DNA of 64,000 bases from NCBI GenBank assembly GCA_934204655.1, contig CAKPZJ010000002.1, positions 104,222 through 168,221 of the forward strand, written 5' to 3'. This document shows positions 29,194 to 37,334 of the stretch, in pieces (positions within the stretch are counted from its first letter, which is position 1; the number at the start of each line of letters is the position of its first letter). The notes under the pieces were generated by a model. That model saw only the letters and a list, made by a program, of their open reading frames with translations, did no database searches and was not told where the DNA came from. Position numbers and translations under genes: made by a program. The stretch comes from an uncultured Prevotella sp. (GTDB taxonomy: Bacteria > Bacteroidota > Bacteroidia > Bacteroidales > Bacteroidaceae).

Positions 29194-29219
29194 TCGTATT
29201 GATAATAAACTATAACATT

Positions 29220-29780
29220 ATGATAGACGTAAAACAGACTTTGAGCGACGCTGAGGAGCGTATGGAGATGGCTGCCATGTATCTGGATGAGCAGTTGGTA
29301 CGCATCCGTGCCGGCCGCGCCAACGTGGCCCTGCTCGATGGAGTAAGAGTTAACTCGTATGGCTCTATGGTGCCCCTCAACCAGGTGGCCACCATCACTG
29401 TGCCCGACGCCCGCACCATAGCCATTCGTCCCTGGGACAAGAAGGCCATCAAGGATATAGAGAAAGGCATCATGGACAGCGACGTGGGCATCACCCCCGA
29501 GAACAATGGCGAAGTGGTGCGCCTCAACCTGCCTCAGCCCACCGGCGAGCGCCGTCAGGAGCTGGTCAAGCAGTGTAACAAGATAGGTGAGCGCTCTAAG
29601 GTAGAGGTTCGCAATGTGCGCGGAGAGGTTAAGGACAAGCTGAAGAAAGCCATCAAGGACGGGCTGTCGGAAGACCTGGAGAAGGATGCCGAGGCTGACC
29701 TGCAGAAGCTACACGATAAGTACATCAAGAAGATAGATGACCTGCTGGAGGCTAAGCAGAAAGAGATAATGACCGTATAA
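29220..29780 (+). CDS. frr: Ribosome recycling factor
   Basis: A 186-residue protein of canonical RRF length starting MIDVKQTLSDAEERMEMA. An upstream ATG would put the promoter inside the gene, so it is rejected. Signature regions are RIRAGRANVALLDGV, DARTIAIRPWDKKAI, LNLPQPTGERRQELVKQC and the C-terminal helix KYIKKIDDLLEAKQKEIM. It splits post-termination ribosomes together with EF-G. The stop codon is immediately followed by the rsgA start. Confidence 0.97.
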   Translation: MIDVKQTLSDAEERMEMAAMYLDEQLVRIRAGRANVALLDGVRVNSYGSMVPLNQVATITVPDARTIAIRPWDKKAIKDIEKGIMDSDVGITPENNGEVVRLNLPQPTGERRQELVKQCNKIGERSKVEVRNVRGEVKDKLKKAIKDGLSEDLEKDAEADLQKLHDKYIKKIDDLLEAKQKEIMTV

Positions 29781-30713
29781 GTGAAGGGACTGGTAATCAA
29801 GAATACCGGTAGCTGGTACTCCGTGCGCACGGATGATGGTGCTACGGTGGAGAGCAAGATAAAGGGAAACTTCCGGCTGAAAGGGATACGCAGCACAAAC
29901 CCGGTCGCAGTGGGCGACAGGGTCGAGATAGTGCGCAACCAGGAGGGCACGGCCTTTATCACGGCCATCGCTGACCGGCGCAACTACATCATCCGCAAGT
30001 CGCAGAACCTCTCTAAGCAGAGCCATATCATCGCGGCCAACGTAGACCAGGCTTTCCTGCTCGTTACGGTGAGCCATCCGCAGACATCGACCACCTTTAT
30101 AGACCGCTTCTTAGCCTCGGCCGAGGCATACAGCGTGCCGGTGGTGCTGGTGTTTAACAAGACCGACCTGCTGACAGCCGATGAGCGCCGTTATCAGCAG
30201 ATGATGGTCGAGCTGTACGACACGGTGGGCTACGAGTGCCGCCAGGTGTCGGCCGCCACAGGCGAGGGCGTAGCCGAGCTTATGTCCCTGCTCACGGGTA
30301 AGGTCACGGTGCTCAGTGGCAATAGCGGTGTGGGCAAGTCGACCCTCATTAACGCGCTGGTGCCCGGTGCCCAGTTGCGCACGGCCGAGATTTCGGATGC
30401 CCACGATGCCGGCATGCACACCACCACTTTCAGCGAGATGCTGCAGTTGCCTGGTGGCGGCTACCTCATAGACACCCCGGGCATACGCGGCTTCGGCACG
30501 TTCGACATGGAACCCGAGGAGATAACGAGCTACTTCAAGGAGATATTCCGCTACTCTCACGACTGCCGTTTCTCTAACTGCACCCACACCCACGAGCCTG
30601 GCTGTGCTGTTCTCGATGCCGTGGAGCATCACTACATAGCTGTCTCGCGCTACCAGTCTTATCTCTCCATGTTGGAAGACAAGGACGAGTCCAAGTATCG
30701 TGCCGGCTATTAG
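29781..30713 (+). CDS. rsgA: Ribosome small-subunit-dependent GTPase RsgA
   Basis: A 310-residue circularly permuted GTPase starting at a GTG that directly abuts the frr stop with no spacer. The N-terminal OB domain ([14 protein letters not shown]) is followed by permuted G motifs: NKTDLL (G4), [13 protein letters not shown] (G1), DTPGIRGFG (G3), then a zinc knuckle ([16 protein letters not shown]). RsgA helps the late maturation of the 30S subunit. The frr-rsgA pair is a ribosome-function operon ending at a hairpin. Confidence 0.96.
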   Translation: MKGLVIKNTGSWYSVRTDDGATVESKIKGNFRLKGIRSTNPVAVGDRVEIVRNQEGTAFITAIADRRNYIIRKSQNLSKQSHIIAANVDQAFLLVTVSHPQTSTTFIDRFLASAEAYSVPVVLVFNKTDLLTADERRYQQMMVELYDTVGYECRQVSAATGEGVAELMSLLTGKVTVLSGNSGVGKSTLINALVPGAQLRTAEISDAHDAGMHTTTFSEMLQLPGGGYLIDTPGIRGFGTFDMEPEEITSYFKEIFRYSHDCRFSNCTHTHEPGCAVLDAVEHHYIAVSRYQSYLSMLEDKDESKYRAGY

Positions 30714-30740
30714 CCGGGCAGTTACTTCTAATAATACCTA

Positions 30741-30783
30741 ACGCAACAGAGCCACGACCCATCGTCGGCCTTGTTGCGTTTCT
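30741..30783 (+). terminator. rsgA terminator
   Basis: ACGCAACA pairs with TGTTGCGT, with an internal GCC/GGC extension, and is followed by TTCTTG. It lies 28 bp after the rsgA stop. The remaining 30784-30970 stretch shows nothing further. Confidence 0.75.
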
Positions 30784-30971
30784 TGTTGCCTGTATTCTCG
30801 CTGTGGCCCTCAGTGCAGGTATGAACAGGGCCCACGCCATGCCAGATGGGACTGTGATCCAACTGTTGATGATGGCCGCGCTACGCCTGGATAGTCAGGC
30901 GCTATGGGCCGATGGTCGGCCGGCGCTTATTGGCCTTGTTTTCTGAGTGTAAGATAACTTTTTTGATGTTT

Positions 30972-31005
30972 CTTGACAATTATTCGCCTTTTATTCGTAT
31001 TTTTG
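30972..31005 (+). promoter_or_regulatory. Promoter of the kinase-FGE gene
   Basis: A TATTTTTG -7 box at 30998-31005 is preceded by CTTG at 30972-30975 (22-bp spacer, slightly long). The kinase ATG at 31029 is 23 bp further on. Confidence 0.45.
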
Positions 31006-31028
31006 TCAAACCTAATGACAATTACGGC

Positions 31029-32894
31029 ATGAATACAGCAAGTACATTACATACTGGCGACAGTCTGCAGGGTGGCAAGTACCGCATCCAGAAAGTGCTG
31101 GGCCAGGGCGGCTTTGGCATTACTTATCTCGCCATACAGAGTGGCCTCGACCGGCAGGTGGCCGTCAAGGAGTTTTTTATGCGCGAGTACTGCGAGCGCG
31201 ATGAGGGTAGTAGCCGCATAACCCTTGGCACCGAGGGTAGCCGTGAAACGGTTAACGGCTATCGCAAGAAGTTCCTGAAAGAGGCGCGCAACATAGCCCG
31301 GCTTAACCATCCGCATATCGTGCGTATCATCGATGTGTTCGAGGAGAACGGCACTGCCTACTATGTGATGGAATACATTGCCGGTGGCTCGCTGGCCGAC
31401 CTGGTGAGACGCGAGGGAGCCCTTCCTGAGGACGTGGCCACCCGCTACATAAGTCAGGTGGCTGCTGCCCTGGACTATGTACATGGTCAGCGCATGACCC
31501 ACCTGGACATTAAGCCCGCCAATATCATGCTCGACGAGAAGGGCGAGGCCGTTATCATAGACTTCGGACTGGCCAAGCAGTACGACGCCACTACCGGCAA
31601 CCAGACCAGCTCTACCCCAGTGGGCATCAGTGAGGGCTACGCCCCGCTGGAGCAGTACATGCAGGGCGGGGTGGGCGAGTTTGCCCCCGAGACCGATGTC
31701 TATGCGCTCGGAGCCACGCTCTATAAGTTGCTTACAGGCATCACGCCGCCCAGCGCGTCGGTGGTCAACAACGAAGGACTGCCCCTGGAACCTCTCCAGG
31801 CAATGGGTGTAAGTAAGCCCGTCATAGCCACCATAGCCAAGGCTATGGAGGGTCGCCGCAAGGACCGTACCAAGACCATAGCCGACTTTGTCAGTATGCT
31901 GGGCGAAACTTCTGAGCAGTCGGATGAGAGTCTGAAGAACCCCGTCTCTGATGAAGAGGATACCGCTGATAGCCAAACCATTATCCGGAAGAAGCCCGCT
32001 CCGTCGCCCCCTCCCTCTCCTAAGCCCGTCAGGCCCTGGCGCTCGCTGCCCTGGAAGAAGATAGCTGCTGGGGCAGCCGCCCTGCTGGTGCTCGTCATGG
32101 TGGGCGTGGGCGTACTGATAGGCATCCGCAGGATGGGAGCCACGTCTGCCGATGTGGCGAAGACTGGAAAGACCCCCAAATCGATAGTAGGTCAGCAGGA
32201 GTGGTTCACGGTGGGTAATGTAAACTTTCACATGATTAATATAGAGGGTGGCACCTTCACTATGGGATGTACCAGCGAGATGGACAGTACCAACTACTCG
32301 TTCCGTGACGAGAAGCCTGTTCACCGCGTCTACCTGGACAGTTATGCCATCAGTACGCATGAGGTTAGTCAGGACCTGTGGCAGGCCGTAATGGGCAGTA
32401 ACCCTTCGACTGACAAGGGTATGTTCTCGCCTGTTGAGACCGTGAGCTGGGACGACTGCCAGGAGTTTATACAGAAACTCAACGCCCTTACCGATGGCCA
32501 CTTCCGTCTGCCCACCGAGGCTGAGTGGGAGTATGCCTGCCGTGGCGGCAGAATCAGCAAGGGCTACCGATACAGTGGCAGTAACAACATAGGCGAGGTG
32601 GCCCGCTATGCGGGCAACAGCAGGCGCCTCGGCTTAACCTGTTCTAAGAAGGAGAACGAACTGGGCCTCTACGACATGAGTGGCAGTGTGTGGGAGTGGT
32701 GCAGCGACTGGTATGGCCCCTATACCGCTGACGACCAGGACAATCCTAAAGGCCCTCAGGCAGGCGACAGGCGTGTGGCCCGAGGAGGCAGCTTTGGCGA
32801 CGACGCTGTCAACTGCCGTTCGTCGGCCCGCATGGGTCTCGCGCCTGACAATCGTTCTACTAACGTGGGCTTCCGCCTGGCCCGCTCCCTGTAA
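31029..32894 (+). CDS. Transmembrane Ser/Thr protein kinase fused to an FGE/sulfatase-modifying-factor domain
   Basis: A 621-residue protein. The start MNTASTLHTGD is chosen because the longer frame would cross the promoter. Residues ~17-290 form a kinase: P-loop GQGGFG, VAVKEFF with the catalytic Lys, HLDIKPAN (HLD replacing HRD) and DFGLAK. After a Pro-rich linker, one membrane segment (~340-365, AAALLVLVMVGVGVLIGI) leads to an FGE-sulfatase domain (~390-620: GGTFTMGC, RLPTEAEWEYACRGG, GSVWEWCSDWYG, VGFRLARS). Catalytic oxygenase activity is doubtful; such domains often act as binding modules. The layout recalls chlamydial Pkn1. It is a paralogue of the broken kinase at 21012. It probably senses outside signals; targets are unknown. 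Confidence 0.9.
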   Translation: MNTASTLHTGDSLQGGKYRIQKVLGQGGFGITYLAIQSGLDRQVAVKEFFMREYCERDEGSSRITLGTEGSRETVNGYRKKFLKEARNIARLNHPHIVRIIDVFEENGTAYYVMEYIAGGSLADLVRREGALPEDVATRYISQVAAALDYVHGQRMTHLDIKPANIMLDEKGEAVIIDFGLAKQYDATTGNQTSSTPVGISEGYAPLEQYMQGGVGEFAPETDVYALGATLYKLLTGITPPSASVVNNEGLPLEPLQAMGVSKPVIATIAKAMEGRRKDRTKTIADFVSMLGETSEQSDESLKNPVSDEEDTADSQTIIRKKPAPSPPPSPKPVRPWRSLPWKKIAAGAAALLVLVMVGVGVLIGIRRMGATSADVAKTGKTPKSIVGQQEWFTVGNVNFHMINIEGGTFTMGCTSEMDSTNYSFRDEKPVHRVYLDSYAISTHEVSQDLWQAVMGSNPSTDKGMFSPVETVSWDDCQEFIQKLNALTDGHFRLPTEAEWEYACRGGRISKGYRYSGSNNIGEVARYAGNSRRLGLTCSKKENELGLYDMSGSVWEWCSDWYGPYTADDQDNPKGPQAGDRRVARGGSFGDDAVNCRSSARMGLAPDNRSTNVGFRLARSL

Positions 32895-32915
32895 TGCTGC
32901 TACGGGGCTCATAAT

Positions 32916-32964
32916 GAAAGCCGCAACGGTGCCTCTGTCATGCAAGGTGGCCGTTGCGGCTTTC
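32916..32964. terminator. Bidirectional hairpin terminator
   Basis: GAAAGCCGCAACGG pairs exactly with CCGTTGCGGCTTTC around a ~21-nt loop, between the ends of the kinase gene (+) and the epimerase gene (-). Confidence 0.85.
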
Positions 32965-33001
32965 GTCGTGTTGCCAGGGTGGGCTGCCCCGATGCGTGGG
33001 G

Positions 33002-33868
33002 TCAGCCTATAGTGATGGTATATTCGCTCATAAAGCTGGCGCCAGGCTGCAGACGGTTGATGAGGTACTTCTCGCTCAGCTCGCCGTCGAACTCGGCCCA
33101 GTCGTGTATGCCATACCACGGCTCTATGCAGATAAAGGGCGCGTTCTTGGCCGTGGGGCTCCAGATGCCTACGGCTGGCGCGCGGAAGTTGACCGTCACG
33201 GCGGGCGTGCCGTCGGGGTTCAGCAGTGCTATATCGTGCAACTGCGACTCGTCGAACACCAGCGCGTCGTCGTCAAAGTCGTGTATGCCGAAGTGCCATA
33301 CGTTGCCCTCCATCTGCAGCGGGTGGTGGCCCTTTACGATACAGCCACCCACATTGCCATAGAGGCGCTGGGCACCGGGATTGTCCAGGCGCAGACAGCC
33401 GCAGAGCTCATCGCCAGGCTGCATGCCTGGTACGTTGAAGGCAGGGTGGCCACCTATCTGGAAGAAGAGCTCGCGGCGGTCGGTGTTCTCAACATGCCAC
33501 ACCACGTGCAGCACATTGTTGTCCAGGCGGTAAGTGACGCTCAGGTTGAAGTGGAACGGGTACATCTGCAGCGTCTCCTCGCTGTCGGTGAGGGCGTAGG
33601 TAACGCGACTGTCGGTATGGTTGATGAGTGTGAAGTCGCTCTTGCTGGCAAAACCATGGCGGGCCATGGTGTATGCCCTGCCGTCCAGACGATAGGTGTC
33701 TTTCCACAGACCGCAGACGATAGGGAAGAGGGTGGGCGAGTGCTTGGGCCAGTAGGCGGGGTCGGCCTGCCATAGATACTCGCGTCCGCCAGCATCCTTG
33801 ATGCTCTGCAGTTCGGCTCCGTGTGCCGACACGGTAACCGTAAGTTGGTCGTTGGTTAATTTTTCCAT
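33002..33868 (-). CDS. Aldose 1-epimerase family protein
   Basis: A 288-residue galactose-mutarotase-like protein: GAELQSIKDAGGREYLWQAD near the start, a histidine in RHGFAS, FQIGGHPAFN with the likely catalytic His, and FICIEPWYGI near the C-terminus with a conserved Glu. Enzymes of this family interconvert sugar anomers; YeaD-like relatives act on hexose-6-phosphates. No sugar operon is adjacent. On the minus strand a TATCTTTG -7 box is visible about 25-35 bp before the start. Substrate unknown. Confidence 0.88.
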   Translation of the reverse strand: MEKLTNDQLTVTVSAHGAELQSIKDAGGREYLWQADPAYWPKHSPTLFPIVCGLWKDTYRLDGRAYTMARHGFASKSDFTLINHTDSRVTYALTDSEETLQMYPFHFNLSVTYRLDNNVLHVVWHVENTDRRELFFQIGGHPAFNVPGMQPGDELCGCLRLDNPGAQRLYGNVGGCIVKGHHPLQMEGNVWHFGIHDFDDDALVFDESQLHDIALLNPDGTPAVTVNFRAPAVGIWSPTAKNAPFICIEPWYGIHDWAEFDGELSEKYLINRLQPGASFMSEYTITIG

Positions 33869-33987
33869 AGTTGTAGTTGTTTTCAGTACTGACTACAAAG
33901 ATAGCCTATTAATTCGAGGATACGCCCTTCGGGGCCGATTATTTTTTACAAATCCGCTTTTCGGCTATGCCTATGGCCGCATATACT

Positions 33988-34035
33988 ACAGGGGCTACGC
34001 CGGGCACGGTGTGGTGCTGTCGGCGTAGCCCCTGT
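33988..34035. terminator. Perfect 15-bp hairpin (probable terminator of the SPFH operon)
   Basis: ACAGGGGCTACGCCG (33988-34002) pairs perfectly with CGGCGTAGCCCCTGT (34021-34035). It lies 26 bp beyond the membrane-protein stop on the minus strand. No T-run follows. Confidence 0.65.
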
Positions 34036-34060
34036 GATGATGAGGGTAGGTAGGGTGGCG

Positions 34061-34600
34061 CTACTTGAGTTTCCAGTGAACCTTATAGCGCGGGTCGCGG
34101 CGGCGGTACACCACGAGGGTGCATGCCACGGCATTAATGACCGCCACGGCTATACAGGTATAGAGGCCGATGGTGGCCAGGGTGTCCCACCGTGTGGTAG
34201 TGTCGTGTATGGTGATACACAGTGTCAGTCCCGATATGACCAACGCCATGATGCGCGTATAGGTAACCATGACCACCAGCTGGGCCACCGTAGTGATGCG
34301 CAGGGGCATACTTACATCGGTGAGCGGGTGGTAGGCTGCCCGGAGCGCATAGATGCTGAGGGCTGTATCAATGAGCCCTGTCAACACTTGGCGCCACTGA
34401 CTACTGGTAATGTCCTTGCCCACGAGCCAGGCATCGGGACCCGTGCAGAGACTGTGCGGACGTATTAGGGCGATGAGTATGAGCACCCACGTCAGCACGA
34501 GGACGGCTCCTGTGACGGCCTCGAAGATGGTGCCACTCAGGGTGCGGTACACGGTGAGTTGCAGGCGGTGTGGTTGTTCGCTGTTGTTGGTCATAGGCAT
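34061..34600 (-). CDS. Small four-helix membrane protein, unknown function
   Basis: A 179-residue protein starting MPMTNNSEQ, one base after the stop of the ribbon-helix-helix gene; a second ATG two codons on is also possible. Four hydrophobic segments are visible (AVTGAVLVLTWVLILIALI; a region around LIDTALSIYALRAAY; VVMVTYTRIMALVISGLTLCI; ATIGLYTCIAVAVINAVACTLVV), then a basic tail (YRRRDPRYKVHWKLK). No family recognised. It is the third gene of a tight SPFH / RHH / membrane-protein operon, so it may work at the membrane with the SPFH protein. Confidence 0.7.
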   Translation of the reverse strand: MPMTNNSEQPHRLQLTVYRTLSGTIFEAVTGAVLVLTWVLILIALIRPHSLCTGPDAWLVGKDITSSQWRQVLTGLIDTALSIYALRAAYHPLTDVSMPLRITTVAQLVVMVTYTRIMALVISGLTLCITIHDTTTRWDTLATIGLYTCIAVAVINAVACTLVVYRRRDPRYKVHWKLK

Positions 34601-34601
34601 A

Positions 34602-34805
34602 TCAGGTGTTGTCTGTGTCGTTGTCGGTAGTCGCTGCGCCGTGCTTGGGTAGCCGGCGGGCCTTGCGCAGCGCCTCGGTGATAATCCATTGGAGCTGGCC
34701 GTTGGTACTGCGGAACTCGTCGGCAGCCCACTTCTCGACAGCCGACATCGTAGCCGCATCCAGGCGCAGCACAAAGGGCTTGGTCTTCTCTTTCGCCATG
34801 GCCAC
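34602..34805 (-). CDS. Arc-like ribbon-helix-helix DNA-binding protein
   Basis: A 67-residue protein. KPFVLRLDAATMSAVEKWA gives the beta strand and first helix of an RHH fold, followed by STNGQLQWIITEALRKARR. Such proteins bind DNA as dimers and are often antitoxin-like repressors. Here it starts 3 bp after the stop of the SPFH gene and ends one base before the membrane-protein gene, an arrangement familiar in Bacteroidales. It may autoregulate this operon. No toxin is apparent. The start could also be at the second Met (34799). Confidence 0.78.
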   Translation of the reverse strand: MAMAKEKTKPFVLRLDAATMSAVEKWAADEFRSTNGQLQWIITEALRKARRLPKHGAATTDNDTDNT

Positions 34806-34808
34806 GGG

Positions 34809-35750
34809 TTACATGTTCAGCGTGCCGGTGTTGACCACGGGCTGTGCCGCGTCGTCGCCGCAGAGCACTACCATCAGGTTGCTCACCATGGCAGCCTTCT
34901 TGTCCTCGTCCAGCTCTACCACGTGGTCGTCGGCCAGGCGCTGCAGGGCCATGCTCACCATGCTCACGGCTCCCTCTACTATCTTCTCGCGGGCGGCTAT
35001 GATGGCGTCGGCCTGCTGGCGGCGCAGCATCACGGCGGCTATCTCCGGAGCGTAAGCCAAATAGTTAATGCGGGCCTCTACTATCTCGATGCCGGCCATG
35101 TTGAGCCGCTCGTCCAGCTTCTCCTTCAGCTGAACGTTTATCTCATCGCCCCCGCTGCGCAGGGTGAGCTCATCCTTATTGTCTGTGTTGTCATAGGCAT
35201 ACAGGCCGGCCACCTGGCGCAGCGCGGCGTCGCTCTGGGTCTTGACAAAGTTCTCAAAGGCCCGCATGATGCTGCTCACGTTGACACCCACCGAGGCCGG
35301 GTTGCTGGCCATGGTCTGCGAGTCTATCTCGAACATGGCCTTGTAGGTGTCGCGCAGTTTCCACACCAGCACCAGGCCTATCATTACGGGGTTGCCCTGC
35401 TTGTCGTTTACCTTGATGGGCTGGGCGTCTATGTTTCGTGCGCGCAGCGACAGCTTCTTGGCACTATAGAAGGGGTTCACCCAGGTGTAGCCCACGCGGC
35501 GGAAGGTGCCGTGATACTTGCCGAAGAACATCATGACACGCGCCTCGTTGGGCTCTACCATCATAAATCCGCAGCAGCACACGATGGCTATCAGCAGCAG
35601 TACTACGCCGGCAGCTATCTTCCAGCCATTCTCGTACTCGATGCCGTAGTAGAGCAGGAAGCCCGAGGCAACCAGCATGAGCAGTGTGGCAAACAGCATG
35701 GCAAAGCCATTCATTGTAAATCCCTTGAAGTTGAATTCTTTGTTCTCCAT
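34809..35750 (-). CDS. SPFH/Band-7 domain membrane protein
   Basis: A 313-residue protein with two N-terminal membrane segments (MNGFAMLFATLLMLVASGFLLYY, then KIAAGVVLLLIAIVCCCGF) and a Band-7/SPFH domain from about residue 70 (VEPNEARVMMFFGKYHGTF, VNPFYSAKKLSLRARN, GIEIVEARINYLAYAPEIA), ending in a helical coiled-coil region. Stomatin/flotillin-type proteins form membrane scaffolds and control proteases or domains. It is first in a three-gene operon; a promoter-like GCAAAGATAG stretch (TATCTTTGC on the minus strand) lies ~35 bp upstream. Confidence 0.9.
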   Translation of the reverse strand: MENKEFNFKGFTMNGFAMLFATLLMLVASGFLLYYGIEYENGWKIAAGVVLLLIAIVCCCGFMMVEPNEARVMMFFGKYHGTFRRVGYTWVNPFYSAKKLSLRARNIDAQPIKVNDKQGNPVMIGLVLVWKLRDTYKAMFEIDSQTMASNPASVGVNVSSIMRAFENFVKTQSDAALRQVAGLYAYDNTDNKDELTLRSGGDEINVQLKEKLDERLNMAGIEIVEARINYLAYAPEIAAVMLRRQQADAIIAAREKIVEGAVSMVSMALQRLADDHVVELDEDKKAAMVSNLMVVLCGDDAAQPVVNTGTLNM

Positions 35751-35828
35751 AATCCTTTTGCTTTACGATGATATTATTTTGATATTGCAAAGATAGCTAC
35801 TTCAGTTGGAATGACCAACTGTTTTCGG

Positions 35829-36200
35829 CTATTTTTTATCATTATTTTTCTGGCAGCGGTCGCGTAGTATGCCAGCCATGTTATTCAGTGCCCATTGTAT
35901 CATGTCCTCGATTAGGGGGATGAACGACTGTGCCCGTGGGGTAAGTGCGTACTCGACCCTGGGTGGCACCTCGGCGTAGACGGCTCGCTCTATCAGTCCG
36001 TCGGCCTCGAGGGCGCGTAGGGTAGAGGTCAGCATCTTCTGCGAGATGTCGGGTATCGACTTGGCGATAGTGTTGAAGCGCATACGCGTATGCTGGTTGA
36101 GCGTGTAGATTACTAACAGCGACCACTTGCTGCACACGTGGCTCAGAACCTGACGTATGGGGCAGTCGCTGAATACGGTTTCGGTGATAGGATTATTCAT
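35829..36200 (-). CDS. HxlR-family winged-helix regulator
   Basis: A 123-residue MarR/HxlR-like regulator starting MNNPITETVFSDCPIRQVL; upstream ATGs are possible but would overlap the likely promoter. Family motifs: the N-terminal Cys in DCPIRQVL (a possible redox switch, as in HypR/YodB-type relatives), KWSLLVIYTL, MRFNTIAKSIPDISQKMLTSTL (recognition helix) and the wing YAEVPPRVEYALT. It is divergent from a cupin gene, and an inverted repeat overlaps its own promoter, consistent with autoregulation and control of the cupin. Confidence 0.9.
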   Translation of the reverse strand: MNNPITETVFSDCPIRQVLSHVCSKWSLLVIYTLNQHTRMRFNTIAKSIPDISQKMLTSTLRALEADGLIERAVYAEVPPRVEYALTPRAQSFIPLIEDMIQWALNNMAGILRDRCQKNNDKK

Positions 36201-36223
36201 AAATATGCTGATTGTCATTATTA

Positions 36224-36255
36224 CTCTACAAAAGTAACAAATAGTAGTTGTAGAG
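36224..36255. promoter_or_regulatory. Candidate HxlR operator overlapping the promoter
   Basis: CTCTACAA (36224-36231) and TTGTAGAG (36248-36255) are perfect 8-bp inverted arms spaced by 16 bp. The minus-strand -7 box (TACTTTTG, 36229-36236) lies inside. On the other side a TAACTTTG box (36381-36388) with CTTG at 36357-36360 precedes the cupin gene. Confidence 0.5.
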
Positions 36256-36410
36256 ACCATTATAGGAATGTTAAACTTGCTTAAACTCGCCAGTACCAAC
36301 CATCTGGGCCTCACCAATGGTTACTCGCGGGTAAGTGGCTAACCTGTCGGTGCCTTCTTGCAGGAACGACCGGAAGACTGTAACTTTGGCATAATAAAAC
36401 AATAATTATA

Positions 36411-36872
36411 ATGGAAAAGACAATGAAAGAAGTTAAGACTATTGTGAAGGCCGCAAATGTTACAGCGGTAGACTTTGGCCGTATGGAAGACTTGAATGAG
36501 TATGTACTGGAACTTGGCCCAGATGTGAAGATACCTGGCAAGGTGTTCGGAGGTGCTGCTGTCGGAACCACAGGCAGCGACTTCTCTTTCCAGAGCTTCG
36601 CGCCCGGTACCGAGACGGGCTTTCTGCATACTCATGCTACTCATGAGGAACTCTATTTCTTCCTGGGAGGCAAGGGCGAGTTCCAGGTAGATGGCCAGGT
36701 GTTTGCCGTGACCGAGGACAGTGTGGTGCGGGTGGCTCCTGAGGGGCGTCGCTCAGTGCGTAATACAGGCAGTCGGCCGCTGGTGATGCTCTGCGTGCAG
36801 TATAAGGCCAATACCTTTGATGCAGGTGATGCGGCTGATGCCACCATTGTGGGTGGGCCGGTAGCCTGGTAG
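36411..36872 (+). CDS. Cupin-domain protein
   Basis: A 153-residue protein with one cupin barrel: GFLHTHATHEELYFFLGGKGEF supplies metal-binding His/Glu residues (motif 1), and VAPEGRRSVRNTGSRPLVMLCVQ forms motif 2, lacking the usual His. The start may be at residue 1 or at the second Met (MKEVK). Small cupins act as sensors, isomerases or dioxygenases; the reaction cannot be told. The divergent HxlR regulator suggests induction by a reactive or electrophilic compound. A strong hairpin terminator follows. Confidence 0.85.
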   Translation: MEKTMKEVKTIVKAANVTAVDFGRMEDLNEYVLELGPDVKIPGKVFGGAAVGTTGSDFSFQSFAPGTETGFLHTHATHEELYFFLGGKGEFQVDGQVFAVTEDSVVRVAPEGRRSVRNTGSRPLVMLCVQYKANTFDAGDAADATIVGGPVAW

Positions 36873-36890
36873 TCTTGCCGAAGATTTTAT

Positions 36891-36918
36891 GGGGGCTGCT
36901 GCGTTTCGCGGCAGCCCC
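36891..36918 (+). terminator. Cupin-gene terminator
   Basis: GGGGCTGC pairs with GCAGCCCC around an 11-nt loop and is followed by TATTGCTTT, 20 bp after the cupin stop. Confidence 0.8.
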
Positions 36919-36979
36919 TATTGCTTTAGGCCGGATTATCTCTGTGTACCTAAGTGTCTCTGCTCGGAACCCCAAGACC

Positions 36980-37043
36980 GACCTTTACGTTTCTAAAGAT
37001 GACTCCCAGCTTTCTAAAGACGGCTTCCAGCATCGTAAAGGTC
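36980..37043. repeat. Dispersed repeat element, copy 2 (complete, bounded by inverted repeats)
   Basis: The 64-bp element starts GACCTTTACG and ends CGTAAAGGTC, perfect 10-bp inverted ends. Between them lie two ~21-bp tandem units (TTCTAAAGATGACTCCCAGC and TTCTAAAGACGGCTTCCAGC). Copies 1 and 3 are at 13559-13638 and 59050-59127. Confidence 0.75.
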
Positions 37044-37158
37044 ATTCTCTACGGTTGCCATGACCATTCTCGGCACCATCAGAGAGATTCCCATCTCTGC
37101 ATTTTTTGTTTTTCCATCTGTGATGGCCTCTGGGGGATGAAAAAATATCAGCTGCAGG

Positions 37159-37228
37159 TTTGCTGTTCACCGGATTTATAGTTACCTTTGTCCTTACGGT
37201 CGGCCTCGGCTGTATGCGGATGCCGACC
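37159..37228 (+). promoter_or_regulatory. Consensus promoter followed by a leader hairpin
   Basis: TTTG (37159-37162), 20 bp and TACCTTTG (37183-37190) form a perfect promoter. Right at the expected transcript start, GGTCGGC (37198-37204) pairs with GCCGACC (37222-37228). The base composition changes to AT-rich soon afterwards, ahead of the truncated methylase. Confidence 0.65.
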
Positions 37229-37334
37229 TTGTAAGATATGCTAAATAGCATGAAAGTCGTGTTGGTAGAGAAAAACGGACAAGCAAATGGTTGTCAGAAC
37301 AGCTAAAATCGTTAGTTCAAGAAATTAATTAATA

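Noticed and set aside
30784..30970. Small gene between rsgA and the kinase
   Set aside because: No open frame with plausible start and composition; only a terminator and a promoter are visible.
31047..32501. 484-codon minus-strand frame opposite the kinase-FGE gene
   Set aside because: The kinase and FGE motifs on the plus strand explain the coding signal.
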